Shown: piece by piece, positions 1 through 7,452 of the stretch | How the letters are laid out: each line of letters starts with the position of its first letter | How positions within the stretch are numbered: the stretch's first letter is position 1 | Assembly: GCF_006538365.1 (NCBI RefSeq) | Contig: NZ_BJKN01000003.1 | Span: forward strand, 365,001-429,000 | Source: Moorella sp. E308F | Lineage (GTDB): Bacteria > Bacillota > DSM-521 > Neomoorellales > Neomoorellaceae | Length of the DNA: 64,000 nt | Direction of reading: 5' to 3' | Position numbers and translations under genes: made by a program | Notes under the pieces: model-generated | Told to the model about the DNA's origin: nothing | The model's input: only the letters and a program-made list of their open reading frames with translations | The model's database searches: none

Positions 1-738
1 ACCCGCTCCTCCAATACCATTACTGATGTCATCCAGGGGGTTACCCTGAACCTCCTGGCTGTAACTGACACCGATGGTAATGGTACCATTGAAGCGGCGG
101 AAACTTTGAGTTTGGATATAGGCAAAGATACCCAAAAAGCCGTCGATGCTGTTAAAGCTATGGTGGATCAATATAACTCGGTTATGGATTTTATCAGTAC
201 CAAAGCCGGGGATGAAGGCGATTTACAGGGTGATCCTACCCTGGCGCGGGTGCAGAGTTATTTATGGCAACTGATGACAGCTGAAATAGCAGGCATAACG
301 GGTCCTTACCAGACCCCCTGGAGCATCGGCATTTCCACCGGGGCCACGGTGGGCAGTGCTTCGTTAACATTCGACCGCAGCGGTAAATTAACCCTGGATA
401 CGGAAAAACTGACGGCCGCTCTGGAAGATGACCCGGCAGCCGTCATGGCTGTCTTTACCAATGACAGCGGCACCGGGCTGGTTGACAGGCTGGATGATTA
501 TCTTACTTCCCTTGTCCGCTCCGGAGATGGCATTATTCCCTCTCGGGAAAAGTCTTTGCAAGATATTATGGACGACCTTGACGACCAGATCGCCCGCATG
601 GAAGACCGGCTTGCTATAAAGGAAGAGCAGCTCCGGCGGCAGTTTACGGCTATGGAGCAGGCCCTGGCGGCTTTGCAGAGCCAGGGGAACTGGCTGGCCG
701 GGCAGATTGCGTCCCTGAGCGCTTACCAGGTAAGGTAG
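1..738 (+). CDS. fliD: Flagellar filament cap protein FliD (C-terminal part)
   Basis: The reading frame is open from the first base, so the gene starts before the window; 245 codons remain. FliD (hook-associated protein 2) forms the cap at the filament tip and directs flagellin assembly. The visible part begins with a 'SNTITDVIQGVTLNL' stretch, typical of the middle of FliD, followed by a beta-rich segment ('GSASLTFDRSGKLTLD') and the FliD_C helical tail. The last ~70 residues ('LDDQIARMEDRLAIKEEQLRRQFTAMEQAL') form the expected coiled coil, and the protein ends in the usual short 'QGNWLAGQI' type tail. fliS and a fliT-like chaperone gene follow, the standard order. Family assignment is firm; only the N-terminal half is missing. 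Confidence 0.95.
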   Translation, partial: TRSSNTITDVIQGVTLNLLAVTDTDGNGTIEAAETLSLDIGKDTQKAVDAVKAMVDQYNSVMDFISTKAGDEGDLQGDPTLARVQSYLWQLMTAEIAGITGPYQTPWSIGISTGATVGSASLTFDRSGKLTLDTEKLTAALEDDPAAVMAVFTNDSGTGLVDRLDDYLTSLVRSGDGIIPSREKSLQDIMDDLDDQIARMEDRLAIKEEQLRRQFTAMEQALAALQSQGNWLAGQIASLSAYQVR

Positions 739-855
739 TGTTTTTATTGAAGTAAAAGATACGGATAAGAGAAGGCTCTGCAACCCTGCCCGCAGAGATG
801 ACAGGCTTGAACAGCAGTATACGCCGAAATGCGGATAGAGAACGAGGTGCAACTT

Positions 856-1272
856 ATGGCTGTAAATAATCCGTACCAGACTTATCAACAAAACCTTGTC
901 CAAACCTTGTCCCAGGAAAAGCTGGTGCTGATGCTTTATGATGGAGCCTTGCGCTTTTGCCGCCAGGGGCTGGTTGCTATGGAAAAAAAGGATTATGCCG
1001 GAGTAAGCAATAGCCTGGGCCGGGCCCAGGATATCCTGAGCGAACTGATGGCGACCTTAAACAGGGATGTAGGAGAAATTGCAGAGAACCTCTATAAGCT
1101 TTACGACTTCATGTATCGTCACCTGGTCCAGGCTAACGTAAAAAAGAGCGCAACTATGATTAATGAAGTAATCGACCTGTTACAGCAGCTGCGCGACACC
1201 TGGGAAGAAGCGACAAAAAAATACCAGTCCCACGATTATCGCACCAGAGTTGGGATGAACTGGCAGGGCTGA
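856..1272 (+). CDS. fliS: Flagellin export chaperone FliS
   Basis: 138 residues, the usual FliS length. FliS binds the C-terminus of newly made flagellin in the cytoplasm and prevents premature polymerisation before export. The N-terminus 'MAVNNPYQTYQQNLVQT' and the helical segments 'LVLMLYDGALRFCRQG' and 'LYKLYDFMYRHLVQANVKK' are typical. An upstream in-frame ATG at 829 exists, but the one at 856 has a GAGGTG ribosome site at suitable distance and gives the family-standard N-terminus, so it is preferred. The stop is 2 bases before the next gene's ATG, indicating translational coupling with the fliT-like gene. Confidence 0.95.
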   Translation: MAVNNPYQTYQQNLVQTLSQEKLVLMLYDGALRFCRQGLVAMEKKDYAGVSNSLGRAQDILSELMATLNRDVGEIAENLYKLYDFMYRHLVQANVKKSATMINEVIDLLQQLRDTWEEATKKYQSHDYRTRVGMNWQG

Positions 1273-1274
1273 TA

Positions 1275-1763
1275 ATGAGCGAGATAGAAATAGTGGCCAG
1301 GCGGCTTTTGCAGGCGTATTATCAGGAAATAGAACTGATGCAGGTATGGCAGCAAAACTTAGAGCAACAACAGCAAGCCATTCAAGCCGGCGTCTGGGAT
1401 GAATTAAATAATCTCATAGCAGAAGCCGCTTCCTGGAGGGAAAGGCTGACCCGGGCGCGGCAGGCTACCCGGCAGCTTGAAGAATTCCTGGTATTAGTTT
1501 CAGGGTGTGAAGCTCTGGAGTGGGAAAAGATTGAGTTCCTGCCAGAGGCAACCCGCCAGGAGCTGGCCGGGGCTACCCGGCAGGTGCGATCCCTTTGGGA
1601 GGAATGCCGGCATTTGCAGGAAGCTAATCTAAAAAATATACAAAAAGCTATGGCAGCGATTAAGTTGGAATTGGAGCAGGTACAAACAGCCCGGCAAATG
1701 GCCCGGGCCTACAGACGGGAAAATAAAACCGCTGTACCCCGGTGTCTGGACCGGCGGCTATGA
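1275..1763 (+). CDS. FliT/FlgN-like flagellar chaperone (predicted)
   Basis: 162-residue, almost entirely helical, Gln/Glu/Arg-rich protein with no membrane segment. It is placed by position (directly after fliS, 2-base gap) and general character with the FliT/FlgN class of flagellar export chaperones, which hold filament-cap or hook-associated proteins in the cytoplasm. Sequence in this class is poorly conserved and I see no decisive motif; the evidence is size, helicity, acidity and context. The C-terminus is basic ('RRENKTAVPRCLDRRL'). It could alternatively be an unrelated coiled-coil protein of the filament operon. Confidence 0.6.
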   Translation: MSEIEIVARRLLQAYYQEIELMQVWQQNLEQQQQAIQAGVWDELNNLIAEAASWRERLTRARQATRQLEEFLVLVSGCEALEWEKIEFLPEATRQELAGATRQVRSLWEECRHLQEANLKNIQKAMAAIKLELEQVQTARQMARAYRRENKTAVPRCLDRRL

Positions 1764-1804
1764 GTTAAGAAGGGGCAGCGAGCGGGGGCAGGAGAAGGAA
1801 GACC

Positions 1805-2008
1805 ATGAGCAAGCAGATTGAAATAACAAAACTATCAAGCCGGGGGCAGGTAGTTATCCCGAAAGAGATCCGGCAGCAGCTGGGATGGGAAACGGGCGAT
1901 CACGTGGCTGTGGAAGTGCAGGGGGATATGGTAATCCTGCGGCGCCTGCAGCTGGAAAGCTGCCGGCAAGAAAGGCACCAGCAGGTGAGGATGAGTTTAA
2001 TCAAGTAG
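1805..2008 (+). CDS. AbrB/MazE-type SpoVT-fold DNA-binding protein
   Basis: 67 residues with a complete swapped-hairpin AbrB domain at residues 5-50: 'KLSSRGQVVIPKEIRQQLGW' then 'GDHVAVEVQGDMVILRR'. Such proteins are DNA-binding antitoxins or small transition-state regulators. A GGAGAAGG ribosome site lies about 8 bases upstream of the ATG. The neighbour is a convergent Uma2-family gene, not an obvious toxin of the PIN or MazF class, so an antitoxin role is not shown. The pair looks like an accessory insertion between the fliD-fliS block and the flgB operon. Confidence 0.8.
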   Translation: MSKQIEITKLSSRGQVVIPKEIRQQLGWETGDHVAVEVQGDMVILRRLQLESCRQERHQQVRMSLIK

Positions 2009-2048
2009 ATGAAGAAACGGGTGCGGGGAAAGCGGTAAAAGCCCGGGG

Positions 2049-2618
2049 CTAATCTCCCGGTAAAATATCCTGGACGGGAATGTTTAGCCCCGGGAAAGCC
2101 AGCGGTGAAATATGGTCGCCGCGCCCGTATTCTTTAACCTCTCTATACCCGGAGGGCGAAGGCAGGCGATAGGCAGTCACCTGCTGCGCCTGCAGGTTAA
2201 CCAGCCATACTTCCTTAACCCCACCCTTTGCATAGAGGTTTGCCTTTACTTCGCGGTCATAAGCCATCGAAGTGTCGGACACCTCGACTAACAACAATAC
2301 GTCCTCCGGCCGGGGGTGGAAAGAAGCATAATAATCATCACGGGCCTTAAGCAACATCAAGTCAGGCTGGGGTTCCGAGTGTTGGTCCAGGCGTAAAGGG
2401 TTGTTGGTGTCTACCAGGGCATTATCGCCTATTTTGGTGCTAAAGATATGAAGCAGCCGTCTGACACACGCGGCGTGCCTGGTCCCTATCGGCACCATCT
2501 CTATAATCTCCCCCTCGATCAGCTCTACCCGGTCGTCTTCTCCCAGGATGCCTGCCCGGGCCATCTGGTAAAACTCCTCAACAGTAAAACGTCGGCGAGG
2601 AACCTCGACTGCCGCCAT
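2049..2618 (-). CDS. Uma2-family (DUF820) putative restriction-endonuclease-fold protein
   Basis: 189 residues on the minus strand. Uma2/DUF820 proteins have a PD-(D/E)XK nuclease fold and are abundant in cyanobacteria and thermophilic Firmicutes; their biological role is unknown. Visible family features in order: N-terminal 'RRRFTVEEFYQMARAGI', 'DDRVELIEGEIIEM', 'EPQPDLMLL' (the PD-D part), 'VLLLVEVSDTS' (the E-x-S core strand), 'KANLYAKGGVKEVWLVN' and the C-terminal 'PSGYREVKEYGRG' strand. The predicted catalytic acidic residues are present, so it is probably intact. A TATAAT-like -10 lies about 40 bases upstream on the minus strand. It converges on the AbrB-type gene. Confidence 0.85.
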   Translation of the reverse strand: MAAVEVPRRRFTVEEFYQMARAGILGEDDRVELIEGEIIEMVPIGTRHAACVRRLLHIFSTKIGDNALVDTNNPLRLDQHSEPQPDLMLLKARDDYYASFHPRPEDVLLLVEVSDTSMAYDREVKANLYAKGGVKEVWLVNLQAQQVTAYRLPSPSGYREVKEYGRGDHISPLAFPGLNIPVQDILPGD

Positions 2619-2661
2619 TCTTTAGACCCCCCTTTCTTCTGTCCTTCCCTTAATGTTATAT

Positions 2662-2667
2662 ATTATA
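2662..2667 (-). promoter_or_regulatory. Possible -10 box for the Uma2 gene
   Basis: On the minus strand the sequence reads TATAAT about 44 bases before the Uma2 start codon. No good -35 hexamer lies 16-18 bases upstream, so this is a weak prediction. Confidence 0.3.
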
Positions 2668-2858
2668 GCCCTATATCCTTTCCAGGATGATTGTCGTATC
2701 TATACCGAATCCCAGGCCGGTTGGGATGGCTATATTATACCACAGTTGGAAGCGAAATCTTTAGAGGAAAGAAAAATAGGAAGCTGTTCCCGGAGGGGTG
2801 GAACGGCTCATTTTTTTGGTTGATTTTCTCCCGACATGCAGGAATTTGGCAAATCGTG

Positions 2859-2890
2859 TTGAATAAATATCGAAAATACAACGGTAAAAT
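2859..2890 (+). promoter_or_regulatory. Possible promoter of the flgB riboswitch leader
   Basis: TTGAAT (2859-2864) and TAAAAT (2885-2890) lie just before the c-di-GMP aptamer. Their spacing (20) is longer than ideal; a different -35 may be used. Transcription starting near 2897 would include the whole aptamer. Confidence 0.35.
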
Positions 2891-2904
2891 TTTCTTACTC
2901 CGGG

Positions 2905-3036
2905 CGTCAAGGGCAAGCTCTCCGAAAGGGGATGCGCGCAAAGCCATGGGTCTAAGGTCCGTGTCTTCCGGGGCAGGGCTTGTACGCTTCTTGTTTCTAG
3001 CCCCGGGGTGAAGGACTATGACTGCCAGGCCGCCGT
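2905..3036 (+). ncRNA. c-di-GMP-I (GEMM) riboswitch upstream of flgB
   Basis: All conserved GEMM-I blocks are present in order: GGGCAAGC, a GAAA tetraloop in TCTCCGAAAGGGGAT, GCAAAGCC (2938-2945), GGGTCTAAGG (2948-2957), and after a long arm GACTGCCAGGCCGCC (3020-3034). The arm between GGGTCTAAGG and GACTGCC is longer than usual, about 60 bases, and can pair as GGTCC...GGAC plus CTTC/GAAG and CGGGGC/GCCCCG. A terminator follows at once. Position 160 bases before flgB implies that c-di-GMP controls read-through into the whole motility operon, as known for C. difficile flgB. Terminator order suggests c-di-GMP turns expression off, but the direction is inferred. Confidence 0.92.
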
Positions 3037-3054
3037 TCCCGGTTCCTTTGAGAC

Positions 3055-3078
3055 GCCCGGTAAACGGGCTTTTCTTTT
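3055..3078 (+). terminator. Intrinsic terminator of the c-di-GMP riboswitch
   Basis: GCCCG/CGGGC stem with a GTAAA loop, followed by TTTTCTTTT. It directly follows the aptamer 3' strand, so it is the likely expression platform. Confidence 0.75.
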
Positions 3079-3198
3079 AGGACTAAAGTCCCAGACTAAT
3101 TTGGGCCTTAAGCCCGATACCCAAATTCCCATAGAAATGCTAAAGTGGTAACCGCTGGAGAAAAATATCGTTTTTCCGGGAAAGAGGGGGAAACCTGG

Positions 3199-3597
3199 AT
3201 GTTTATGACGCCGGCTTTATATGTCCTGGAAAAGGCCCTGGACACGGCGGCTTTACGCCAGCGGGTCATCGCCCACAACATCGCCAACGTCAATACCCCG
3301 GGCTTCAAGCGCTATGATGTCTCCTTTGAAGAGAAACTCGGCCAGGCCCTGGGACTGGAGCCGGGTCTAACCCTGTACCGTACGAACCCCTATCATCTGC
3401 CGTCAGCCAGTCTGGATCTTACCCCGGAGGTTAATCAGGATAACAGCACCACGATGCGTCAGGACGGCAATAACGTAGATATCGACCGGGAGATGGTCGA
3501 CCTGGCCCAGAACAGCTTGAACTTTAACTTTGCCGTCCAGCAGCTAAACGGCCGGCTGGCCATGCTGCGCTATGTGATTAACGAAGGGAGGCGGTAG
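3199..3597 (+). CDS. flgB: Flagellar basal-body rod protein FlgB
   Basis: 132 residues, normal for FlgB. It is a proximal rod component, exported through the flagellar type III apparatus. The N-terminal rod signature 'IAHNIANVNTPGFKRYDVSF' and the C-terminal helix 'DREMVDLAQNSLNFNFAVQQ' are both present. The chosen ATG (3199) has a GAGGGGG ribosome site 7-8 bases upstream; an ATG at 3145 would add 18 unrelated residues. First gene of the main flagellar operon, behind the c-di-GMP riboswitch; the stop is 2 bases before flgC. Confidence 0.96.
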   Translation: MFMTPALYVLEKALDTAALRQRVIAHNIANVNTPGFKRYDVSFEEKLGQALGLEPGLTLYRTNPYHLPSASLDLTPEVNQDNSTTMRQDGNNVDIDREMVDLAQNSLNFNFAVQQLNGRLAMLRYVINEGRR

Positions 3598-3599
3598 GG

Positions 3600-4025
3600 G
3601 TGGAATTATTGCCGGCCCTGGCTATCAGCGCTTCCGGCCTTACGGCCGAGCGCCTGCGCCTGGACCTAATTGCCAACAATCTAGCCAATATCAATACCAC
3701 CAGGACACCCCGGGGCGGCCCCTACCGGCGGCAGGTGCCGGTTTTTGCGGAGAAACTGCGGGAAGCGCTGGGACAGTCGCCGGACCAGGCTCCGGGCAGG
3801 GGAGTGGAGGTCGCGGCTATTGTTGAGGATAACACGCCGCCCCGCCTGGTATACGACCCGTCGCACCCGGATGCCGACCCTGATGGTTATGTGGCATTGC
3901 CCAATATCAATATCGTTAATGAAATGGTGGACATGATCACCGCCACCAGGGCCTATGAGGCCAACGTCACCGTCCTTAATGCGGCCAAGGCCATGACCAT
4001 GAAGGCCCTGGAGATCGGGCGTTAG
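3600..4025 (+). CDS. flgC: Flagellar basal-body rod protein FlgC
   Basis: 141 residues beginning with GTG. FlgC is a proximal rod protein. It carries the rod N-terminal motif 'LIANNLANINTTRTPRGGPY' and the C-terminal heptad motif 'NIVNEMVDMITATRAYEANV' that ends in 'AAKAMTMKALEIGR', both diagnostic. It starts 2 bases after the flgB stop, so the two are translationally coupled. A 239-bp inverted-repeat element separates it from fliE. Confidence 0.96.
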   Translation: MELLPALAISASGLTAERLRLDLIANNLANINTTRTPRGGPYRRQVPVFAEKLREALGQSPDQAPGRGVEVAAIVEDNTPPRLVYDPSHPDADPDGYVALPNINIVNEMVDMITATRAYEANVTVLNAAKAMTMKALEIGR

Positions 4026-4084
4026 AGGTATGGTATGGCTGCCGCCCCAGCCATGAAGTATGAAAATATATGGCTGGGAAAAGG

Positions 4085-4323
4085 GGCTGGAGGGTACAGG
4101 CGGAGGGCGACTTGGTTCGAGGCGTCAGCAAACTCAGCGAAGCCGTAGCGAGGCGGCGGTGAACGGGATGGGGATCGTAACGTGGCTTAGGAATAAGAAG
4201 TAGCACACCCCGTGATGCATGATTGAAACGCCAAAAGTTTAGCCACCCCCGCCGCCGAGCAAGGCTGAGCGCTAAGTTTGCTAGCTGAGAACCACCGGAG
4301 CCCGGAGGCTGTACCCTCCAGCC
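4085..4323. repeat. Family B palindromic repeat element between flgC and fliE
   Basis: 239-bp element bounded by 15-bp perfect inverted repeats GGCTGGAGGGTACAG (4085-4099) and CTGTACCCTCCAGCC (4309-4323). Further nested pairings line up inside: 4127-4139 with 4270-4282 (12 of 13), GGCGGCGG 4152-4159 with CCGCCGCC 4249-4256, and GTGGCT/AGCCAC near 4182 and 4241. The whole can fold as one long branched hairpin. No ORF is present. The left 48 bases recur almost exactly at 19950-19997 before flhA, and the GGCGACTTGGTTCGAGGCG block resembles the core of family A repeats. A smaller hairpin (CCCAGCCAT/ATGGCTGGG) lies just before it at about 4046-4078. Confidence 0.85.
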
Positions 4324-4357
4324 TGAAGGAAGCTGGGTTATAACTTTCAGGAGGAAA

Positions 4358-4675
4358 ATGCACATGCTCCTTTCACCTGTATCCCTTTTAATGCCGGCTC
4401 CCCTTCAGGAGAGCCAGCAGTCCCGGCCCGTTCCCCAGGGTACAGGAGCCGTAGCCGGGTCTTTTGCAGAAATCCTGATGGAAAAACTGGGGGAAATCAA
4501 TACCCTGCAGCAGCAGGCCGATGCCCTCACCCAGGAGTACCTGGCCGGTAAAATCGAGGACGTTCACCAGGTCATGCTGGCCCTGGAACAGGCCAACCTT
4601 TCCCTCCAGCTGGCCGTGCAGGTGCGCAATAAGGTCGTGGAGGCTTACCAGGAAATCTCCCGCATGCAGTTCTAG
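4358..4675 (+). CDS. fliE: Flagellar hook-basal body complex protein FliE
   Basis: 105 residues, normal for FliE, the MS-ring/rod junction protein. The C-terminal 'LGEINTLQQQADALTQEYLAGKIEDVHQVM' region with 'VRNKVVEAYQEISRMQF' is the family signature. Two starts are possible: ATG 4358 is only 3 bases from the AGGAGG site (4349-4354), ATG 4364 is 9 bases from it and may be the real one. The family B repeat ends just upstream of this ribosome site. Confidence 0.94.
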   Translation: MHMLLSPVSLLMPAPLQESQQSRPVPQGTGAVAGSFAEILMEKLGEINTLQQQADALTQEYLAGKIEDVHQVMLALEQANLSLQLAVQVRNKVVEAYQEISRMQF

Positions 4676-4852
4676 TGCCGTCCTTGAGCCGGGTCGGCAG
4701 CAGCGCGGCACTTGAGGGGAGAGCAGTTGCTTGCCCTGGACCGGCAGGGGGCGGTGCGGCAGGCGGTGAAAGTTAGGTGCAGGGGAGGCATTTTTCCTGG
4801 TAGTGATATTAATTATGGTTAGCAAAGCAATATTGCCTTCCGGGAGCTCAAA

Positions 4853-6430
4853 ATGAAGCTTAAACAAATTCTGGACAGGATAAAAAATTTCTGGCAGGGT
4901 TTAACTCCCGGGCGGCGTTCGGCCCTCCTGGCCATCAGTATAGCCGCTCTGCTGGGTGGCGCCTTTTTGCTGCAGTGGCTGCTGAAGCCCCAGTACGCAC
5001 CACTGTTTACCAATTTGCAGCAGCGTGATGCGGCGGCGGTAGTGGAAAAGTTGAAAGAAATGAAGGTGCCCTACCGGCTGGCCGGCGAGGGGACGACCAT
5101 CCTGGTGCCCAAGGACCAGCTCTACCAGCTGCGCCTGGACCTGGCCAGTGCCGGGGTTTTAAACAGCGGCCAGGGGTTTGAACTCTTTGACCAGAACAAG
5201 CTGGGGATGACCGATTTTGAGCGCAATCTAGATTACCAGCGCGCCCTCCAGGAAGAGCTGCGGCGGACCATCGTTGCCCTGGACGAAGTGGAAGACGCCA
5301 GGGTGCACCTGGTCATTCCCCAGCCCAGCGTCTTTCTACAGGAACAGCAGCCGCCTTCGGCGGCGGTAATGCTAAAACTTAAACCCCTGGCCCGTTTAAA
5401 ACCGGAACAGGTCAAGGGCATCATGGAGCTGGTGGCGGCCAGCGTAGCGGGCCTCAAGCTCGAGAATATCCGCGTTATTGATATGTACGGCAACGTCTTG
5501 AGTGACGGCCTGGCCGGCAGCGACGCGGCGCCCTTAAGCCAGAAGCAACAAATCCAGATGGAACTGAAGAGACAGTATGAAAGGGACCTGGAACAGCGAT
5601 TGCAAGCCATGCTGACCCAGATCCTGGGTCCAGGTAAAGCTGTGGCCATGGTCACCGCCGACCTGAACTTCGACCAGCAGGAAATTAAGCAGACGGTGTG
5701 GGGCAAGGAAGGCGCTTTGAGGAGCGAGCAAGTTAAAACGGAGCAGGGCAGTACCGGCGGCACCGGTGGACCGGCGGGGACGCCGGCCAACACCCAGCCT
5801 CCGGTATACCAGGCCCTTAACCCGGCAACGGGGAATTATAATAAATCCGATACTGTTCATAACTATGAGCTTGACCAGACCCAGACCCATACCATCGTGG
5901 CTCCCGGCCAGGTAAGGCGGCTTTCTACGGCGGTGGCTGTCAACGGCCCGGTGACCCCGGCCCTGAGAACCCAAATACAAAATATCGTCGCCGCTGCTAT
6001 AGGCTTCGACCAGGCCCGGGGCGATCAGATTAACGTTGAACCAATACCCTTTGACAACTCCCTGCAGCAGCAGATGGCGGCGGAGATGGAGGCCCGGCAG
6101 CAGCGCCAGCAACTGCTCCAGCAGTACCTTCTCTGGGGAGCGGCAGGGCTGGGGGGCTTGCTCTTACTGGTGGTGCTGGTCATGCTTCTGTTACGCCGCC
6201 GGCGACAGAAGACTTTACAAGCGGGGCTCCCCGGCGCGGCATTAACAGCTGGCATGCAGGCTGGTGTACCGGTAGAACCCCTGGTAGTTGAGCCGGTAGA
6301 ACCGGTGGATGTGGAAAAAGAACGCCAGGAAGCCGAACGCAAGGCCAAACTGGAGCGCTTACGGGAAATCATCCGCCAGCGGCCGGAGGATGCAGCCTTA
6401 CTTATCAGGGCCTGGCTGGCGGAGGACTAG
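4853..6430 (+). CDS. fliF: Flagellar MS-ring protein FliF
   Basis: 525 residues. FliF forms the MS ring in the cytoplasmic membrane, the base on which rod, C-ring and export gate assemble. Membrane segment near residues 22-43 ('ALLAISIAALLGGAFLLQWLL'), ring-building motifs (YscJ/FliF domain, 'PQYAPLFTNLQQRDAAAVVEKL', 'ALQEELRRTIVALDEVEDARVHLVIP'), a low-complexity linker around residues 295-320 (TGGTGGPAGTPAN), second membrane segment near 425-447 ('LLWGAAGLGGLLLLVVLVML'), and a C-terminal FliG-binding tail ending 'EDAALLIRAWLAED'. A gap of 177 bases after fliE contains nothing recognisable. fliG follows after 11 bases. Confidence 0.96.
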   Translation: MKLKQILDRIKNFWQGLTPGRRSALLAISIAALLGGAFLLQWLLKPQYAPLFTNLQQRDAAAVVEKLKEMKVPYRLAGEGTTILVPKDQLYQLRLDLASAGVLNSGQGFELFDQNKLGMTDFERNLDYQRALQEELRRTIVALDEVEDARVHLVIPQPSVFLQEQQPPSAAVMLKLKPLARLKPEQVKGIMELVAASVAGLKLENIRVIDMYGNVLSDGLAGSDAAPLSQKQQIQMELKRQYERDLEQRLQAMLTQILGPGKAVAMVTADLNFDQQEIKQTVWGKEGALRSEQVKTEQGSTGGTGGPAGTPANTQPPVYQALNPATGNYNKSDTVHNYELDQTQTHTIVAPGQVRRLSTAVAVNGPVTPALRTQIQNIVAAAIGFDQARGDQINVEPIPFDNSLQQQMAAEMEARQQRQQLLQQYLLWGAAGLGGLLLLVVLVMLLLRRRRQKTLQAGLPGAALTAGMQAGVPVEPLVVEPVEPVDVEKERQEAERKAKLERLREIIRQRPEDAALLIRAWLAED

Positions 6431-6441
6431 GGGTGGCTTGA

Positions 6442-7452
6442 TTGGCGAAGCAGAAAGCTCTTTCCGGCCTGGAAAAGGCAGCGATTTTTTTGATTACCAT
6501 CGGGCCGGAGTTATCATCTTTAATTTTAAAACAAATGGCCCAGGAAGATATTGAGCGCATTACTTACCAGATTGCCAACACTACCTCTATCGACCCGGCA
6601 ACCATGCAGCAGATTGTCGATGAGTTCCTGCAGCTAAGCGATGCCCATACGTTCATCCTCCAGGGAGGGATGAAATATGCCCGCGAGGTGCTGGAAAAAA
6701 CCCTGGGGCCGGCGCGGGCTTCGGAAATTATAAAAAAACTTATGGCCACTTCCAAAATCCGGCCTTTCAATATGATCCGCAAGGCCGACCCCAAGCAGCT
6801 GGTGAACTTTATTTACAACGAGCATCCCCAGACTATAGCCCTGATCCTGGCCTACCTGGAACCCGAGCAGGCAGCGATAGTGTTGGGTGCCCTGCCGGAC
6901 CAGGTACAGGCCGACGTGGCCAAAAGGATTGCCCTCATGGAGCGGGCTTCCCCGGAAACGCTGCGGGAGCTGGAGAGCATCATGGAACAGCGTTTGTCCT
7001 CCCTGGTGGAGCAGGACTTTGCCGTGGCCGGCGGTTTAAAAAGCCTGGTGGACATCTTGAACCGGGCCGACCGCAGCACTGAGCGGACCATCCTGGAAGC
7101 TCTGGAACAGGATGACCCTGAACTGGCCGACGAGATCCGCAAGCGCATGTTTGTCTTTGAAGACATCCTGACCCTGGATGATACCTCAATCCGCAGGGTT
7201 CTCAGGGAAGTCGATCTCAAAGACCTGGCCCTGGCCCTCAAGGCGGCCAGCGAAGAAGTGGCCAACCGCATTTACCGCAACCTCTCCAAGCGGGCCGGCG
7301 AGATGCTCAGAGAGGATATCGAGTACATGGGGCCGGCGCGCCTGCGGGATGTGGAAGAAGCCCAGCAGCGTATTGTCCAGATTATCCGGCGTCTAGACGA
7401 AGCCGGCGAGATTATCATCGCCCGGGGAGGCGAAGACGCCATTGTTGTCTAG
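6442..7452 (+). CDS. fliG: Flagellar motor switch protein FliG
   Basis: 336 residues from a TTG start with an AGGGGTGG ribosome site. FliG is the C-ring torque protein that contacts MotA and binds FliF, FliM and FliN. Visible: N-terminal 'LSGLEKAAIFLITIGPELSS', the middle 'NEHPQTIALILAYLEPEQAA' EHPQ motif, and the C-terminal charged torque helix 'LALALKAASEEVANRIYRNLSKRAGEML', then 'DIEYMGPARLRDVEEAQQRI'. Full length. The last 11 bases overlap fliH. Confidence 0.97.
   Translation: MAKQKALSGLEKAAIFLITIGPELSSLILKQMAQEDIERITYQIANTTSIDPATMQQIVDEFLQLSDAHTFILQGGMKYAREVLEKTLGPARASEIIKKLMATSKIRPFNMIRKADPKQLVNFIYNEHPQTIALILAYLEPEQAAIVLGALPDQVQADVAKRIALMERASPETLRELESIMEQRLSSLVEQDFAVAGGLKSLVDILNRADRSTERTILEALEQDDPELADEIRKRMFVFEDILTLDDTSIRRVLREVDLKDLALALKAASEEVANRIYRNLSKRAGEMLREDIEYMGPARLRDVEEAQQRIVQIIRRLDEAGEIIIARGGEDAIVV

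Noticed and set aside
2691..3011. 106-codon ORF across the c-di-GMP aptamer
   Set aside because: It reads through the aptamer sequence and has no family or ribosome site.
3084..3119. Sigma-28 promoter (TAAA ... CCGATA) before flgB
   Set aside because: The spacing between TAAA 3084 and CCGATA 3114 is 26 bases, far above the usual 14-16; an alternative TAAT is only 13 away.
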